A stretch of DNA of 64,000 nt from Pseudomonas_T sp032052615 (GCA_032052615.1 DAMBWF010000009.1:62001-126000); one strand, 5' to 3'; shown: positions 46,103 to 55,383, counted from the stretch's first letter. Numbers and translations are program-made. Notes: generated from the letters alone by a model not told the origin.

Positions 46103-46868
46103 GGCGAAACTCCATCGGCAAGGGCCCATGCGCGAGTGGCTGATAGTAGCGAACAGCCTCTGCACGGGCCGTCCCGATCATCTGGGGTTCTCGCACATCC
46201 GTTCTCCACCAGTTGGGCTCATTCACAGGAAGAGTACCGGCCTGAGTAATCCGGTAGTTATAGCCATTGAAAACCGATGGACGTATCAAGTCGCCGACCT
46301 TCACGGCAAGGCCCCCTTGAAACAAAACACCCCACTCATCCATCGACAAGGCGTATACAAGTGCATTTGAATGCACATTGATGCTGACCGGCTCAGCGCC
46401 TTTTTCACTACTTTCCGATGCGCCCGCTATACGCCAACGCCCTTCAGGAAGGTATTCGACAAAGACTATCGGCCTGATCACTGGCAATGTCTCAACGCTT
46501 ACGCTTGAGGAATATTCGACGGGGACTCCTTCAGGCGCCGTGTTTTGGTCATTCAACTCGTATTGTAACTTCAAATCCTCCTTGACCCGGATTGACCTTA
46601 TGATTCCCAGGACTGGTCTCGCCTCATCTATTACCTGTAGGAACCAGTCACCCTCGAACTCATCGGCCAGGAAGGACTGCTCGCCCTCATGCCCATTGGG
46701 CAGTCGAATGATTGCCGCGGGTTTTTCAAGCCAAGCATTGCGATAGAGACGCACCAGCTTGGCATTAGGCGTTTTCAGGTTGTTGCGAGTCACAGCCACG
46801 CTTAAATAGCGCATGGGAAAAAGCCTGAAGGCCGGACAAGGGTAATGATAGCGCACGGCAATGTTCAT
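46083..46868 (-). CDS. tail protein of unknown role
   Basis: 261 aa, not recognised. MRYLSVAVTRNNLKTPNAKL near the start, beta-rich body (VEYLPEGRWRIAG), C-terminus YYQPLAHGPLPMEF. ATG 46868 lies 3 bases after the previous stop; a start at 46814 is possible. Coded in the AT-rich block shared with its two neighbours, so possibly part of an exchangeable specificity cassette. Confidence 0.55.
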   Translation of the reverse strand: MNIAVRYHYPCPAFRLFPMRYLSVAVTRNNLKTPNAKLVRLYRNAWLEKPAAIIRLPNGHEGEQSFLADEFEGDWFLQVIDEARPVLGIIRSIRVKEDLKLQYELNDQNTAPEGVPVEYSSSVSVETLPVIRPIVFVEYLPEGRWRIAGASESSEKGAEPVSINVHSNALVYALSMDEWGVLFQGGLAVKVGDLIRPSVFNGYNYRITQAGTLPVNEPNWWRTDVREPQMIGTARAEAVRYYQPLAHGPLPMEFRHADNGS

Positions 46869-46871
46869 ACA

Positions 46872-47867
46872 TCACCAAAAATCTGGATGCGTCGTTGCAA
46901 AGAACTGGTAGTGCGCATTACCGAACGCCGCCAGTTCTATACCGCTCACATCGTGGAGTTTTCCAGCCGAGGCCAACTCAAGCGAGGCACCCACGGCCCT
47001 GAGACTTGTTTTAAGCCCGAACTGTTTCAAGAAGCTTTCCCCAAGGCACCCCCTGAATTTTCCCACTACGCCACCTTCCGAACTGTATACATAGAGCGGA
47101 TGCAATATCAACTCCTTGGGCATTAATTGGGGAGGCTCAATATTTATGGGTGGCGTTTCCACACCATACCCTGCGGATATCTCTAAGGAAATGCAACTTT
47201 CGAAATCATCTGGAACAAAACCAGTCCTGAGGTTTCGCAATGCTGTGTACCCTCCGCCAAGGGTACCGCCTCTCAAGGAGCTGTAATTCCGCATAGCAAT
47301 ATTGCCGCCACAAGCAATGAACGTAGCGGGCCCAGAAAGACCCAACGAAGAATCGATTTCGCCAAAATAGAGACTTATTGAGCCGTATGCATTAAGGCTT
47401 GTTATCCCGCCTACGGAACATACTACGGTGAAGATACAGCTTCTTTCGTCGGCGACGACTCCCCACACAGCCGAGTCAAGCATTTGGTACAACGGCCAAT
47501 AGGCATTTATCGTATGTCTCTCCTCACCGACCACGCCTGGATACCATCGGCCGGACCTTAAGTTCTCGCCAACCAATAAGGCACTGGTTTTCTCATGAAC
47601 CTCCTCGAGCAAATAAACTTGGATAAGTTCGTCAGGGTTCTCCCAGGACGACGCTTGCACGAAGTTGATGATGCCGCTTCGAGTACCATTGGTTAGAGAA
47701 AAACCATTCTCATGCTCATGGACCATGCTCCAGCCAGCGCCTGGCTTCGAGCCATACCCATCCACCAGGCACGCGCGAAGGATCTGACGTAGCCGGTTAA
47801 TGTTACGACCGGTCAGGTTCACGCCAGGGCTGCCCGTATCCGTACTGTGATAATGCCGAACGGTCAT
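46872..47867 (-). CDS. tail protein of unknown role
   Basis: 331 aa, not recognised. ATG 47867 (MTVRHYHSTDTGSPG) overlaps the preceding stop by one base. Contains NLTGRNINRLRQILRACLVD and a Gly/Ser-rich middle (YSSLRGGTLGGGYTALRNLR). AT-rich relative to neighbours. Position next to the large repeat protein suggests a distal or peripheral tail component. Confidence 0.55.
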   Translation of the reverse strand: MTVRHYHSTDTGSPGVNLTGRNINRLRQILRACLVDGYGSKPGAGWSMVHEHENGFSLTNGTRSGIINFVQASSWENPDELIQVYLLEEVHEKTSALLVGENLRSGRWYPGVVGEERHTINAYWPLYQMLDSAVWGVVADERSCIFTVVCSVGGITSLNAYGSISLYFGEIDSSLGLSGPATFIACGGNIAMRNYSSLRGGTLGGGYTALRNLRTGFVPDDFESCISLEISAGYGVETPPINIEPPQLMPKELILHPLYVYSSEGGVVGKFRGCLGESFLKQFGLKTSLRAVGASLELASAGKLHDVSGIELAAFGNAHYQFFATTHPDFW

Positions 47868-50800
47868 CAGTCTGCATCTCCACGTATCTGGATAGTGAAG
47901 GCGTCTTCTTGGACGGCGCCTCGCCCGCCTGTACAAGTACGCACGACCCACAACGGTCCAAGACACGGATCGGTGTTGAAGCGGACAGCATTACCTGCCG
48001 CCCATCCGGCCCCCCACCCCTGCCAGCGAATAGTGAACCAGGGCGCCTTGGTCTCTGGATTGATAGGAGCGCAGTCCTGGCTGGTGGTGCCCGTGCTGAC
48101 CACACCCAACCGCTCTTCCACCACGTTGAAGGCGGTCGGGCTGGTGAATACCAGTGCCCACCGGCCACCGATAGCGCCGCGGTTAGTGATCAGCGGTGGG
48201 TAGCTCAACTGGTTGTAGTTGGCCGTGGTGACCTCTCCTTCAGCCCTGTCCGTCCAGTTAGGGGCGCTGGTATTCCAGCTTTTCTGGGTGAACCAGCGGT
48301 ATAAGCGAGCCTGTAGATCGCCCCAGCGAATGGCGCTGGAGACGTAGGCTCGCTCGGCAGGCAAGGCCCAGGGGAGGGGCGAACCGATGCTGAGGGTCCC
48401 GGTGATCTGCACCTCGGTAACCTGGGTCATGTGCTCGCGCCGGTCGGTAATGGTCAGCGGCAGCGTCAAGGCGCTCCCGTCCTCGCCTTGCAGCAGGAGC
48501 GGATTGGCCCAGGTCACCGTTCCCCGCTCCCGGTCCGCCGTGAACTGCGCGGCGGCCAGGGCGACGCCCCGGGCATCGCGAACGTCGATGGCCGCCAGGG
48601 CGTCTCGTCCCAAGGGCAGGGTTTCGCCTGGCCTGGGGCTGGCCACGACGGTTTCCTGCGAATGGTGGATCACCACCACGTCTCCCTCCCGGAAGATCGG
48701 CACGCGGCCATCCGCCGGTAGCCGAACCGGATCCAGGCCCAGCAGGTCCGCATCCATCGGCAGGTTCGATTGCAGAACCGCGTTGTAGCGGATCAGGCTG
48801 CCGATCACCGGCACATCGCTGGCGCCCGACGAATCCTCGGGGTCGCGGGTGAAGGCCACGCGCACGATGCCCGTCTGGGCATCCACGCTCCCGTGGATCA
48901 CCTCGCCCTTGATCACGCCGTTGAGGTCGGCGGTGGCGGTGACGATCTGGGCCGTGTCGGCGCGTACCGCCGAGATCTGCAACGAAGCGGGTCGCAAGGG
49001 CGCGCCGGGCGTCCGCCAGAAGGCCTGGGTCGTGGTGAAACCGGTCTTGGTGGTCAAGCAGCCCAGGCGTTCGATCCGGGTTCCCGCCGCCGCTTCATAG
49101 CTGGAAATGGTGGCGACGCCGGATGCGTAATCCACGGTGCCGATGGCGGTGCCGGCGTTGGTCTGGGTCGAGACGTTGCGAAACAGCACCCCGTCGCGGT
49201 CGACGATGGTCGCGCCGTTCCAGTCGAGAATCAGCGAGCCCGGCACGATCGGGTCTTCCCAGTCCGGCAGCAGGTCCCAGACCAGCGCGGGCGCCGCGAC
49301 GCTCTCGCTCTGCGGGCCGTAGGTCTCGCCGGCGGACTGCGCGCGAACCGCGAGGGTCCCGGCGAAAGTCTCGCGTTTTCGGACCTGGACAGTGCGAGTC
49401 ACGGGTTTCTTCCGGTCGAGTTCGTCCTTTTTGTAGGCGATGAAATATTCGGGGTAGTCGTAGTCGCCCTCGACCTGCAGGGAAAACGCCCCCGTGGCGT
49501 AATTGATCGAGCCGACTCCATCCGCCCAGCCGCCATTACCGTCATCCACCACCTCATGGCCGACCGCCGTGGTCCCGGTATAGGACAGCAGGTCGTCGTT
49601 GAGTGGGCGCGTGCGTTGTTGCCGCATGCATTGCCAGGCCAGGCGGATGCTGCCCGGTTTCAGCGGAGCACCCGGCAGGGTGCCGATCACCACGCCGGCG
49701 GCATCCGGCAGCGGGGCGAAGGCTGTGTCCACGGGGGTGCCCTGCTCATACTCGATCTTGATCCGGCTGTTGGCGTCGGGCGTGCTCGCCAAGGTCAGCT
49801 CCACCTGGCCGGAGGCATAGCGGATCGCGCCGCGACCGGCATCGCCGGACAGCACACCATGGCCGTCGTCGCTGAGCGTCTTCCAGGCGTTCATCAGCAA
49901 CACGCTGATCGTCACCGATCCCGGTCGAATCCCGGCATGCTCCAGCGTGTGCTTGAGCGTGGCCGTGGGGGGGTTGGCCGAGCCGGGGTGCCAATGGAAA
50001 TTACTATCCGTGGCGTCCACATAGCCGTAGAGAATCGAACTGCCCACGTCGGGCAACGCACCCAGGGTCAGGCTGACCGAGCCGGTGCCGAACTGCACGG
50101 TGCCGCTGCCCTCGCCCACCAGTTCGCCAGCGCCGTTGTCCACCAGTTGGTACCAGCGGCCCAGGGACATGTAGTCGACCGTCAGGGTACCCGGCCGGGG
50201 CTTGGCCTCGGACAGGTCGAGGGTATAGGCGAAGCCACGGTTGCCCAGCTTGATGGCGATCTCGCCGGTAACCGCCTGCCCGGAAACCGCGGCAGCCGGA
50301 AAGTAGGTAGCCGAGCCCCCGCCAGTGAAGGGCGAGGAACCGTAGGTGTTGATCTCGCCGGTTTCATAGTTGAGGGTGACCCGGGACAGGCTTCCCGAAG
50401 CGCCTTGCGCGCGGAATTCGCCCGTGCCGCTTTCCACCCAGCGGGTATTCCCGAGAGTGAGTTGCACGGTGCCCGCCTGGGCACCCGTGGTGAGATAGGA
50501 GCGGCTGCGCCCGTTTTCCACGGCGGCGAAGCTCAGTGCCACGGTACGTTGGGCGCCACTGTGCTGGGTCCAGCGGCGACGCGGTCCGCCGATCTGGTCC
50601 ACCAGGGCGGTTTCCTTCTTGGTGCTGGGTACCAGTTGCGCGTACACGGAATTCAGGCGCAGCGACATATCGCCCACCGCGCAGGCGGCGGCCAGCGGGC
50701 TGATGCCGTAATAGCGGGCCGCATCGGCGACCTGGGTCGCGAGCACGCGAGTCTTCGATTCGCCTTCCAGGTTGGAATCGGTCGTCGTGCCCGGTCGTGG

Positions 50801-51415
50801 TTGACCGCCGGGGAACTTGTACAGCAGCGGCTGGGAAAGCTTGAGATTCAGCCGGCGCTTGGTGAACGTCACGAAGTTGCCATTGCTGTAGTCATAGACG
50901 AACTGTTCCAGCGACGACTCCACGTCGACGATGCGAACGTACTGGTTCGCCTGCTTGCTCACCAGTTGGTAGACCTCGCCGACCTCCGGCAACCGCTGCT
51001 CTTCGCCTTGGACGCAGACGATGGCCCGCTGGCCGGTCAACTGGTCGCCAAGCAGTTCGAATGTCCCTTGGGCGGACGGCACGACGTAACTCTCGATGGC
51101 CCTGCGGGCGTCGGCGCGCTCATCGGTCTGGCTGTCGGTATTGAACAGCACCACGCTGACCCGCGGATCGGCGGGTGCCTCGGTGACGATGGCGTGGGCA
51201 CCCAGGTAGGGGTCGTCGTTGTCCGTCTGTACCCCGGCGTAGACCTTGCGCATGTTGATGCGCCCGGTGGTGCGGTCCATCCGGCTCAGGTCCGGGAACA
51301 GGTTGTTCATTTCGCCGTCGGCCACGGACAGCCCGGTGGCTCGGCCACCGCCGTCGTCTTCGTCGGTGAGTCGCTGGCTTTTGAGCAGGCGCACATCCTG
51401 CGTATCGATGGTCAT
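47867..51415 (-). CDS. 1182-aa tail-associated protein with internal repeats
   Basis: Largest gene of the distal module. N-terminus has LTDEDDGGGRATGLSVADGE, then NNLFPDLSRMDRTTGRINMR. From about residue 400 at least five related modules of 65-95 aa follow the pattern RPGSx-beta, DxGxGxLxGxGxGxI, YxSGxVxLTL, PDxxSxIxYxY (for example NGAGELVGEGSGTVQFGTG and DGHGVLSGDAGRGAIRYASG). These look like repeated beta domains, as in a long fibre or tail sheath-like decoration. Family not named. Confidence 0.65.
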   Translation of the reverse strand: MTIDTQDVRLLKSQRLTDEDDGGGRATGLSVADGEMNNLFPDLSRMDRTTGRINMRKVYAGVQTDNDDPYLGAHAIVTEAPADPRVSVVLFNTDSQTDERADARRAIESYVVPSAQGTFELLGDQLTGQRAIVCVQGEEQRLPEVGEVYQLVSKQANQYVRIVDVESSLEQFVYDYSNGNFVTFTKRRLNLKLSQPLLYKFPGGQPRPGTTTDSNLEGESKTRVLATQVADAARYYGISPLAAACAVGDMSLRLNSVYAQLVPSTKKETALVDQIGGPRRRWTQHSGAQRTVALSFAAVENGRSRSYLTTGAQAGTVQLTLGNTRWVESGTGEFRAQGASGSLSRVTLNYETGEINTYGSSPFTGGGSATYFPAAAVSGQAVTGEIAIKLGNRGFAYTLDLSEAKPRPGTLTVDYMSLGRWYQLVDNGAGELVGEGSGTVQFGTGSVSLTLGALPDVGSSILYGYVDATDSNFHWHPGSANPPTATLKHTLEHAGIRPGSVTISVLLMNAWKTLSDDGHGVLSGDAGRGAIRYASGQVELTLASTPDANSRIKIEYEQGTPVDTAFAPLPDAAGVVIGTLPGAPLKPGSIRLAWQCMRQQRTRPLNDDLLSYTGTTAVGHEVVDDGNGGWADGVGSINYATGAFSLQVEGDYDYPEYFIAYKKDELDRKKPVTRTVQVRKRETFAGTLAVRAQSAGETYGPQSESVAAPALVWDLLPDWEDPIVPGSLILDWNGATIVDRDGVLFRNVSTQTNAGTAIGTVDYASGVATISSYEAAAGTRIERLGCLTTKTGFTTTQAFWRTPGAPLRPASLQISAVRADTAQIVTATADLNGVIKGEVIHGSVDAQTGIVRVAFTRDPEDSSGASDVPVIGSLIRYNAVLQSNLPMDADLLGLDPVRLPADGRVPIFREGDVVVIHHSQETVVASPRPGETLPLGRDALAAIDVRDARGVALAAAQFTADRERGTVTWANPLLLQGEDGSALTLPLTITDRREHMTQVTEVQITGTLSIGSPLPWALPAERAYVSSAIRWGDLQARLYRWFTQKSWNTSAPNWTDRAEGEVTTANYNQLSYPPLITNRGAIGGRWALVFTSPTAFNVVEERLGVVSTGTTSQDCAPINPETKAPWFTIRWQGWGAGWAAGNAVRFNTDPCLGPLWVVRTCTGGRGAVQEDAFTIQIRGDAD

Positions 51416-51498
51416 CCGTTTCTTCTCCGGACATGAAAAAACCCGCGCGGGGGCGGGTTTCGGCTGATTCGGTTGTCGTCAGTGATCGGCGGACGCGC

Positions 51499-51888
51499 TC
51501 AAGGCGGCGGAGCCACGGTCAACAGGCGCAGCGTGATTTCGTAAGGTTCTTCGGGCCCCGGCACGGCTTGGCGCTCTACCGGGATGGCTTCGAGAGGGGC
51601 GCCGCCGGTGCGGTCGAACACCACCGAGAAGGCGCGGCCATCCGCCAGGGTCAAGGCCATGACCTTGCCCGGGACGTCACGCAGGGCTTCCACGGCTCGC
51701 ACCGTTTTCAAGGGTGTCCAGACACCGCCGTTGCTCGCCAGGGTGATGGGCCGACCGAAGCGCTTCAGCCCTTCCTGCACGAGCAGTGCGCCGGACAGGC
51801 CCCGCTGTTGTTCCTGTTCCACCGCGCTCCAGGTGAATTCGTCCACCCAGTCGAACGGATCGTCGAACTCGATATCGTCCAGCTTCAT
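51499..51888 (-). CDS. small tail protein
   Basis: 129 aa. MKLDDIEFDDPFDWVDEFTW, then GALLVQEGLKRFGRPITLAS and LADGRAFSVVFDRTGG. Acidic N-terminus, beta-rich C-terminus. Its start overlaps the preceding stop by one base. Position after the helical protein suggests a distal tail or completion component; not recognised. Confidence 0.6.
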   Translation of the reverse strand: MKLDDIEFDDPFDWVDEFTWSAVEQEQQRGLSGALLVQEGLKRFGRPITLASNGGVWTPLKTVRAVEALRDVPGKVMALTLADGRAFSVVFDRTGGAPLEAIPVERQAVPGPEEPYEITLRLLTVAPPP

Positions 51889-53000
51889 CAGAGGGTCCTC
51901 AGGCCGGCGTCGGCCAGAATGTCCAGCAGCGCGGTTTTGTCGCTTTCGCCGGGCACCGATACGTCCACTCGTTTGCCGGTCGCGGTCTCCAGGCGGATGA
52001 TCTGCGTCGGCGCTTGCATCGGGGCAGCGGCTTTCGCCAGTTCCGCGGCGCGCGCGTTGCGCGCGTTCACCTGGGCGACCCGCTGGGTCTCCGCGCGGAT
52101 TTCATCGAGGGTCTGCAAGGACTGGGTGAGGTTGTACACCGAGGTCTGGTCGCCCTGCCTCCGGGCATCGGCCAGTTGCTCCCGCAGGGTCCTGGCCTGG
52201 CGATCCATGCCGCGCTCCCCAACCTGATCGTCCTTTCCCTGGAGCCTCAGCAATTGATCCTGGAACGCCTCCAGGGTCGCGCGGCTCTTCTCGCCGAGCG
52301 CCTTCATTCTTTCCTCGGCTTCCCTGACCTTCCTGTTCAGGGCGCCGAGGTCCTGATCGTCGAGCAACCTCATCGTGCCGCTCGCGCCCTTACCGGCGGA
52401 AATGAATGACTGCAGCGACACGCTGCCGTCTTCATAACCCGCCATCAACTCTTGCAACTGTTTTTTCTGCCCGAGGAATTCAACTTGGAGCCTTTGGCTC
52501 TTCAAGGCCGTCTCGACCATCCACTGGCCCGAGGCACTTCGCCCGACACTCAGGCTATTGGCTCCGATGAGCTCGTCCAGGGCACGCTTCGCATTCTCCA
52601 GCGACGCGGTGGTAGCCTTGAGGCCGCTGGTATCCAGGGGGCCGGTGGAATGGATGCCCAGTTGCTGGTCGAACGCTTCCAGGGCCGAGGGGCTCATCTT
52701 CGCCAAGGGCTCGCGCGCATGGCTCAGCACCTTGCCGAAGAACTGGCCCAGCGCTTCCCGCCGTTGCTCCGCCTCCCGTTGCGCCTGTTCCTCGGCCGAC
52801 GCCTGGGGCGCGTCGTCGGCGTCCGGCGCCTTGGAGGCGAGCGCCTCCTTCGCTCTGGCGAGGGCCTCCAGGCTCCCTCGCCCGAAGACGACGCCTATTT
52901 CATTGGCGCTCCGTACAAGGTCCGCATCGACTTCCACGAAGCGGGATTCTCCTTGCCGCAGCACGCCCATGTAACGTTTATCCGAACGCTTGTCGGTCAT
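51888..53000 (-). CDS. helical tail protein, possibly short tape measure
   Basis: 370 aa, almost entirely helical and coiled-coil (EEQAQREAEQRREALGQFFG, REAEERMKALGEKSRATLEA), with a beta end (IIRLETATGKRVDVSVPGES). It occupies the tape-measure position after the tube gene but is much shorter than usual; as a ruler it would give about 55 nm. It lacks the hydrophobic centre of typical tape measures, so an assembly role is also possible. Confidence 0.5.
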   Translation of the reverse strand: MTDKRSDKRYMGVLRQGESRFVEVDADLVRSANEIGVVFGRGSLEALARAKEALASKAPDADDAPQASAEEQAQREAEQRREALGQFFGKVLSHAREPLAKMSPSALEAFDQQLGIHSTGPLDTSGLKATTASLENAKRALDELIGANSLSVGRSASGQWMVETALKSQRLQVEFLGQKKQLQELMAGYEDGSVSLQSFISAGKGASGTMRLLDDQDLGALNRKVREAEERMKALGEKSRATLEAFQDQLLRLQGKDDQVGERGMDRQARTLREQLADARRQGDQTSVYNLTQSLQTLDEIRAETQRVAQVNARNARAAELAKAAAPMQAPTQIIRLETATGKRVDVSVPGESDKTALLDILADAGLRTL

Positions 53001-53079
53001 CTCTCACCTCAACGCATGGCGTTTCCATGCTGCGATGCCTTGCCATGGCTGGCCACTGGCGCAGTGGCCAGCCGTTGGA

Positions 53080-53835
53080 TCAGGCAGCCTTGTTGAGCTG
53101 AGTCCAGGTCGCGAAACGGGAAATCCCCGGCTCGGTGACCTGCGTATCGGCCAACAGATCGAAGGGGCCTTCCAGCTTCACGTAGTCCTGGCCGAACACC
53201 GGCAGCTCCTGGAGCATGCCAAACCTGGCGCGGCGGATGGCCAAGCTGAAGGGCTCGCCGGACTGGGCGTCGTTAAGGCCCGCGATGAACAGCTCGAGCT
53301 GAACCGGGCTGCCATTGAGCAGCTGGACGGCGCTGGTGGCCTGCCGGGTGTAACTGATCGTCAGGCCGCCCTTCCCCACGGTGCGCTCGGCCAGCAGCAC
53401 GATGCCGTGAGCGGTGAGCAAATAGTCGGCGCCCGCGACCCAGTCGGCGCCGCCGGCGCTCTTGACCGTTACCGGTTGGCCCAGGTCGGGCAGGTACTTG
53501 AACGGCACCAACTCGCCCTTCACGCCCCGGCAGGCATGGGGCTCATCGGCAACCGCGCCGGCGGCGGTATCCATCACGGTCGCTCGGGTCACCCGGGCAA
53601 GGTTATCGGGGGTCAGGTCGTACAGGCTGATGGTGCCGGTAACGTCCGTGACCCGCTCGCGCACGTTGAGGTTGCCGCCGCCGCCCCGGTAGTTACTCAG
53701 GGTCTTGCGCTCGGTAGCGAACTTGATGGACGCCGCGTCGCAATTGCCGAATTCCAGGAAGGCGTCCTGGGATTGATAGGGGCGGCCATAAATGGTGCCC
53801 TCGCCCACGAACGAGCGATCGGTGTAGTGGCTCAT
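53080..53835 (-). CDS. tail tube protein, distal module
   Basis: 251 aa, length like lambda gpV. MSHYTDRSFVGEGTIYGRPY, LEFGNCDAASIKFATERKTL, GGGNLNVRERVTDVTGTISL: the pattern I associate with phage tail tube subunits. ATG 53835; the upstream continuation is not protein-like. Different in sequence from the tube at 41772. Confidence 0.65.
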   Translation of the reverse strand: MSHYTDRSFVGEGTIYGRPYQSQDAFLEFGNCDAASIKFATERKTLSNYRGGGGNLNVRERVTDVTGTISLYDLTPDNLARVTRATVMDTAAGAVADEPHACRGVKGELVPFKYLPDLGQPVTVKSAGGADWVAGADYLLTAHGIVLLAERTVGKGGLTISYTRQATSAVQLLNGSPVQLELFIAGLNDAQSGEPFSLAIRRARFGMLQELPVFGQDYVKLEGPFDLLADTQVTEPGISRFATWTQLNKAA

Positions 53836-53951
53836 GGTTTCTCCAATGTATTGAGGCAGTCCTTTGGGGGGACATGGACGGCACCGTCCGGCCGCGCTCA
53901 AGGCGGCCCGGAGTAGCCGAGAGGTGTAATGGGGCAAGCGACGGGAAGTGC

Positions 53952-54392
53952 TCAACCGCCCAGCGATTGCATATAGGTGAGCTGCAGGGGCATTACGTGG
54001 CAGGCCCAGGACTTGCCGCGCTCCGCCGGCACAGGGGTTTCGGGCTGGAAACTCACCGACTGGATGCCCAGCAAGCCGAGGCTCGCGCGGCTGCCGGAAA
54101 GCGCCCTCTTGATGTCGAGGCGAGCCTGGCGGAGCGTTCGGGCGGGAGATGCGTGGCGCGTGAAGGCATGGACCGTCAGGGTCAGGCGTTCACGCACGGT
54201 GGCGGAACCCGCGCGCTCCAGCTCTTCGGTGGCGCCCGGTAGCACCATCAGGAAATGTTCCGGCCAGTCCCGGCTCTCCAGGTCGACCGATGCCAAGGTG
54301 GTGCCCTCGAATACCAGCCCGCCAAAATCGGCAATGGCACCGAGGCGTTCGATCACCGCGTCGATGACGGCGGATTGTTTGTCGACAGACAT
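53952..54392 (-). CDS. tail terminator/completion-like protein
   Basis: 146 aa. MSVDKQSAVIDAVIERLGAI, then FLMVLPGATEELERAG and ERLTLTVHAFTRHA, ending QLTYMQSLGG: size and order (directly before the tube gene) match lambda gpU-type terminators. GGAG 8 bases before ATG 54392. First structural gene of the tail locus; its frame stays open 57 codons further up towards the tRNA. Confidence 0.6.
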   Translation of the reverse strand: MSVDKQSAVIDAVIERLGAIADFGGLVFEGTTLASVDLESRDWPEHFLMVLPGATEELERAGSATVRERLTLTVHAFTRHASPARTLRQARLDIKRALSGSRASLGLLGIQSVSFQPETPVPAERGKSWACHVMPLQLTYMQSLGG

Positions 54393-54555
54393 GCTGTAAC
54401 TCCATGTTGAATGGCTTGGCGGAATGCCAAGGGCGAGCGCGCCCGCGCCGATGGCACTCTCGGCCGGCCGTTTCACCCCAGCGGTGTTGACCGAGTTGCC
54501 GGCCGCGTCGAAAGCAAGCACAATTGCCGCCTCGTCGGCGCCCCGTAGCGCCGAG

Positions 54556-54631
54556 GCCGGCATAGCTCAGTAGGTAGAGCAGCGCATTCGTAATGCGAAG
54601 GTCGGGGGTTCGACTCCTCTTGCCGGCACCA
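54556..54631 (+). tRNA. tRNA-Thr (anticodon CGT)
   Basis: 76 nt: acceptor GCCGGCA/TGCCGGC, D arm AGCTCAGTAGGTAGAGC, anticodon loop TTCGTAA with CGT, T arm GGGTTCGACTCC, encoded CCA. No good promoter seen directly upstream. Confidence 0.95.
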
Positions 54632-54637
54632 CTTCAC

Positions 54638-54668
54638 AAAAAAGCCCGGCCAATGGCCGGGCTTTTTT
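54638..54668. terminator. bidirectional terminator after tRNA-Thr(CGT)
   Basis: AAAAAA-GCCCGGCC-AAT-GGCCGGGC-TTTTTT; works for the tRNA and would also stop minus-strand transcripts heading for the tail genes. Confidence 0.88.
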
Positions 54669-54842
54669 CTTGGCGCAACGCCATGCGTTCGCTGCTCCTA
54701 TGGTTCCTTCATCCCTCACGCCCCGCAGCCCAACGCCACCCGGAGCTTCCGCGGGTCGCTCGAAGTCGCGTTCATCCGACCCGGCTGAACTTTGTCCGGG
54801 GCAAGCCCTTCTATCCACAGAGACGCTGTCCGGAGACTGAAC

Positions 54843-55349
54843 ATGGCTCACTCAAGCGAAGACATCCGGGAACGGGCTTACCGGCTTTGGGAAATTGAAG
54901 GCAAACCGGCGAATGAACACGTACGCCGATGGGAGAACGCCCTGAGCCTGCTGGCGGAGGAAGCCAGACTGGCGGCCTCGATCGGCAAGCTGACCGAAGA
55001 CCCGAGCTATACGAGGCGAATAGCCGCCCTGTTGGAGGCTGGCTTGAAAACGATACCCCGGGTGAGCAAGCCAGCCGTGACCCCTCCGGTCGTTCTAGCG
55101 CCAGTTCCCCCGCATCCAGTGGAGCGCAAGATGAAAAAAGAACATCGCTATCTCGTCAGCTACATCATCGACAACCAGCCGAGCTCGACGGAAATCACCA
55201 CCCATGACGATCCCCTGGCGCCCGAGCAGGCCCACGAGCACCTGAAGGCGCTGCATGGGGTGAGCGCGGAGCTGACGGATATCCGGGTCACGCCCATCCT
55301 TCATCCGAAGGACAAGGGCACCACCCCCGGGCATTACCAGCAACCCTGA
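54843..55349 (+). CDS. hypothetical protein with DUF2934-like N-terminus
   Basis: 168 aa. SSEDIRERAYRLWEIEGKPA resembles DUF2934-type small proteins; Pro/Val-rich linker (about 82-98) joins a second part with YLVSYIIDNQPSSTEITTHD. GGAG 7 bases before ATG 54843. No signal peptide. Lies on the plus strand between the phage regulators and tail genes, with a terminator on each side. Probably a host gene. Confidence 0.7.
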   Translation: MAHSSEDIRERAYRLWEIEGKPANEHVRRWENALSLLAEEARLAASIGKLTEDPSYTRRIAALLEAGLKTIPRVSKPAVTPPVVLAPVPPHPVERKMKKEHRYLVSYIIDNQPSSTEITTHDDPLAPEQAHEHLKALHGVSAELTDIRVTPILHPKDKGTTPGHYQQP

Positions 55350-55353
55350 CCAT

Positions 55354-55383
55354 AAAAAAGCCCGCTCATGAGCGGGCTTTTTT
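55354..55383. terminator. bidirectional terminator
   Basis: AAAAAA-GCCCGCTCA/TGAGCGGGC-TTTTTT, serving the gene at 54843 and the minus-strand small gene at 55448. Confidence 0.88.

Noticed and set aside
48770..51436. Very long open frame on the plus strand (888 codons)
   Set aside because: Antisense to the 1182-aa tail gene; its translation is Gly/Arg/His-rich without domain logic, a by-product of high GC.
33740..54392. Complete inducible prophage
   Set aside because: No head, packaging, integration or replication genes in the 21-kb tail block or the regulator block beside it; tailocin is the better reading.
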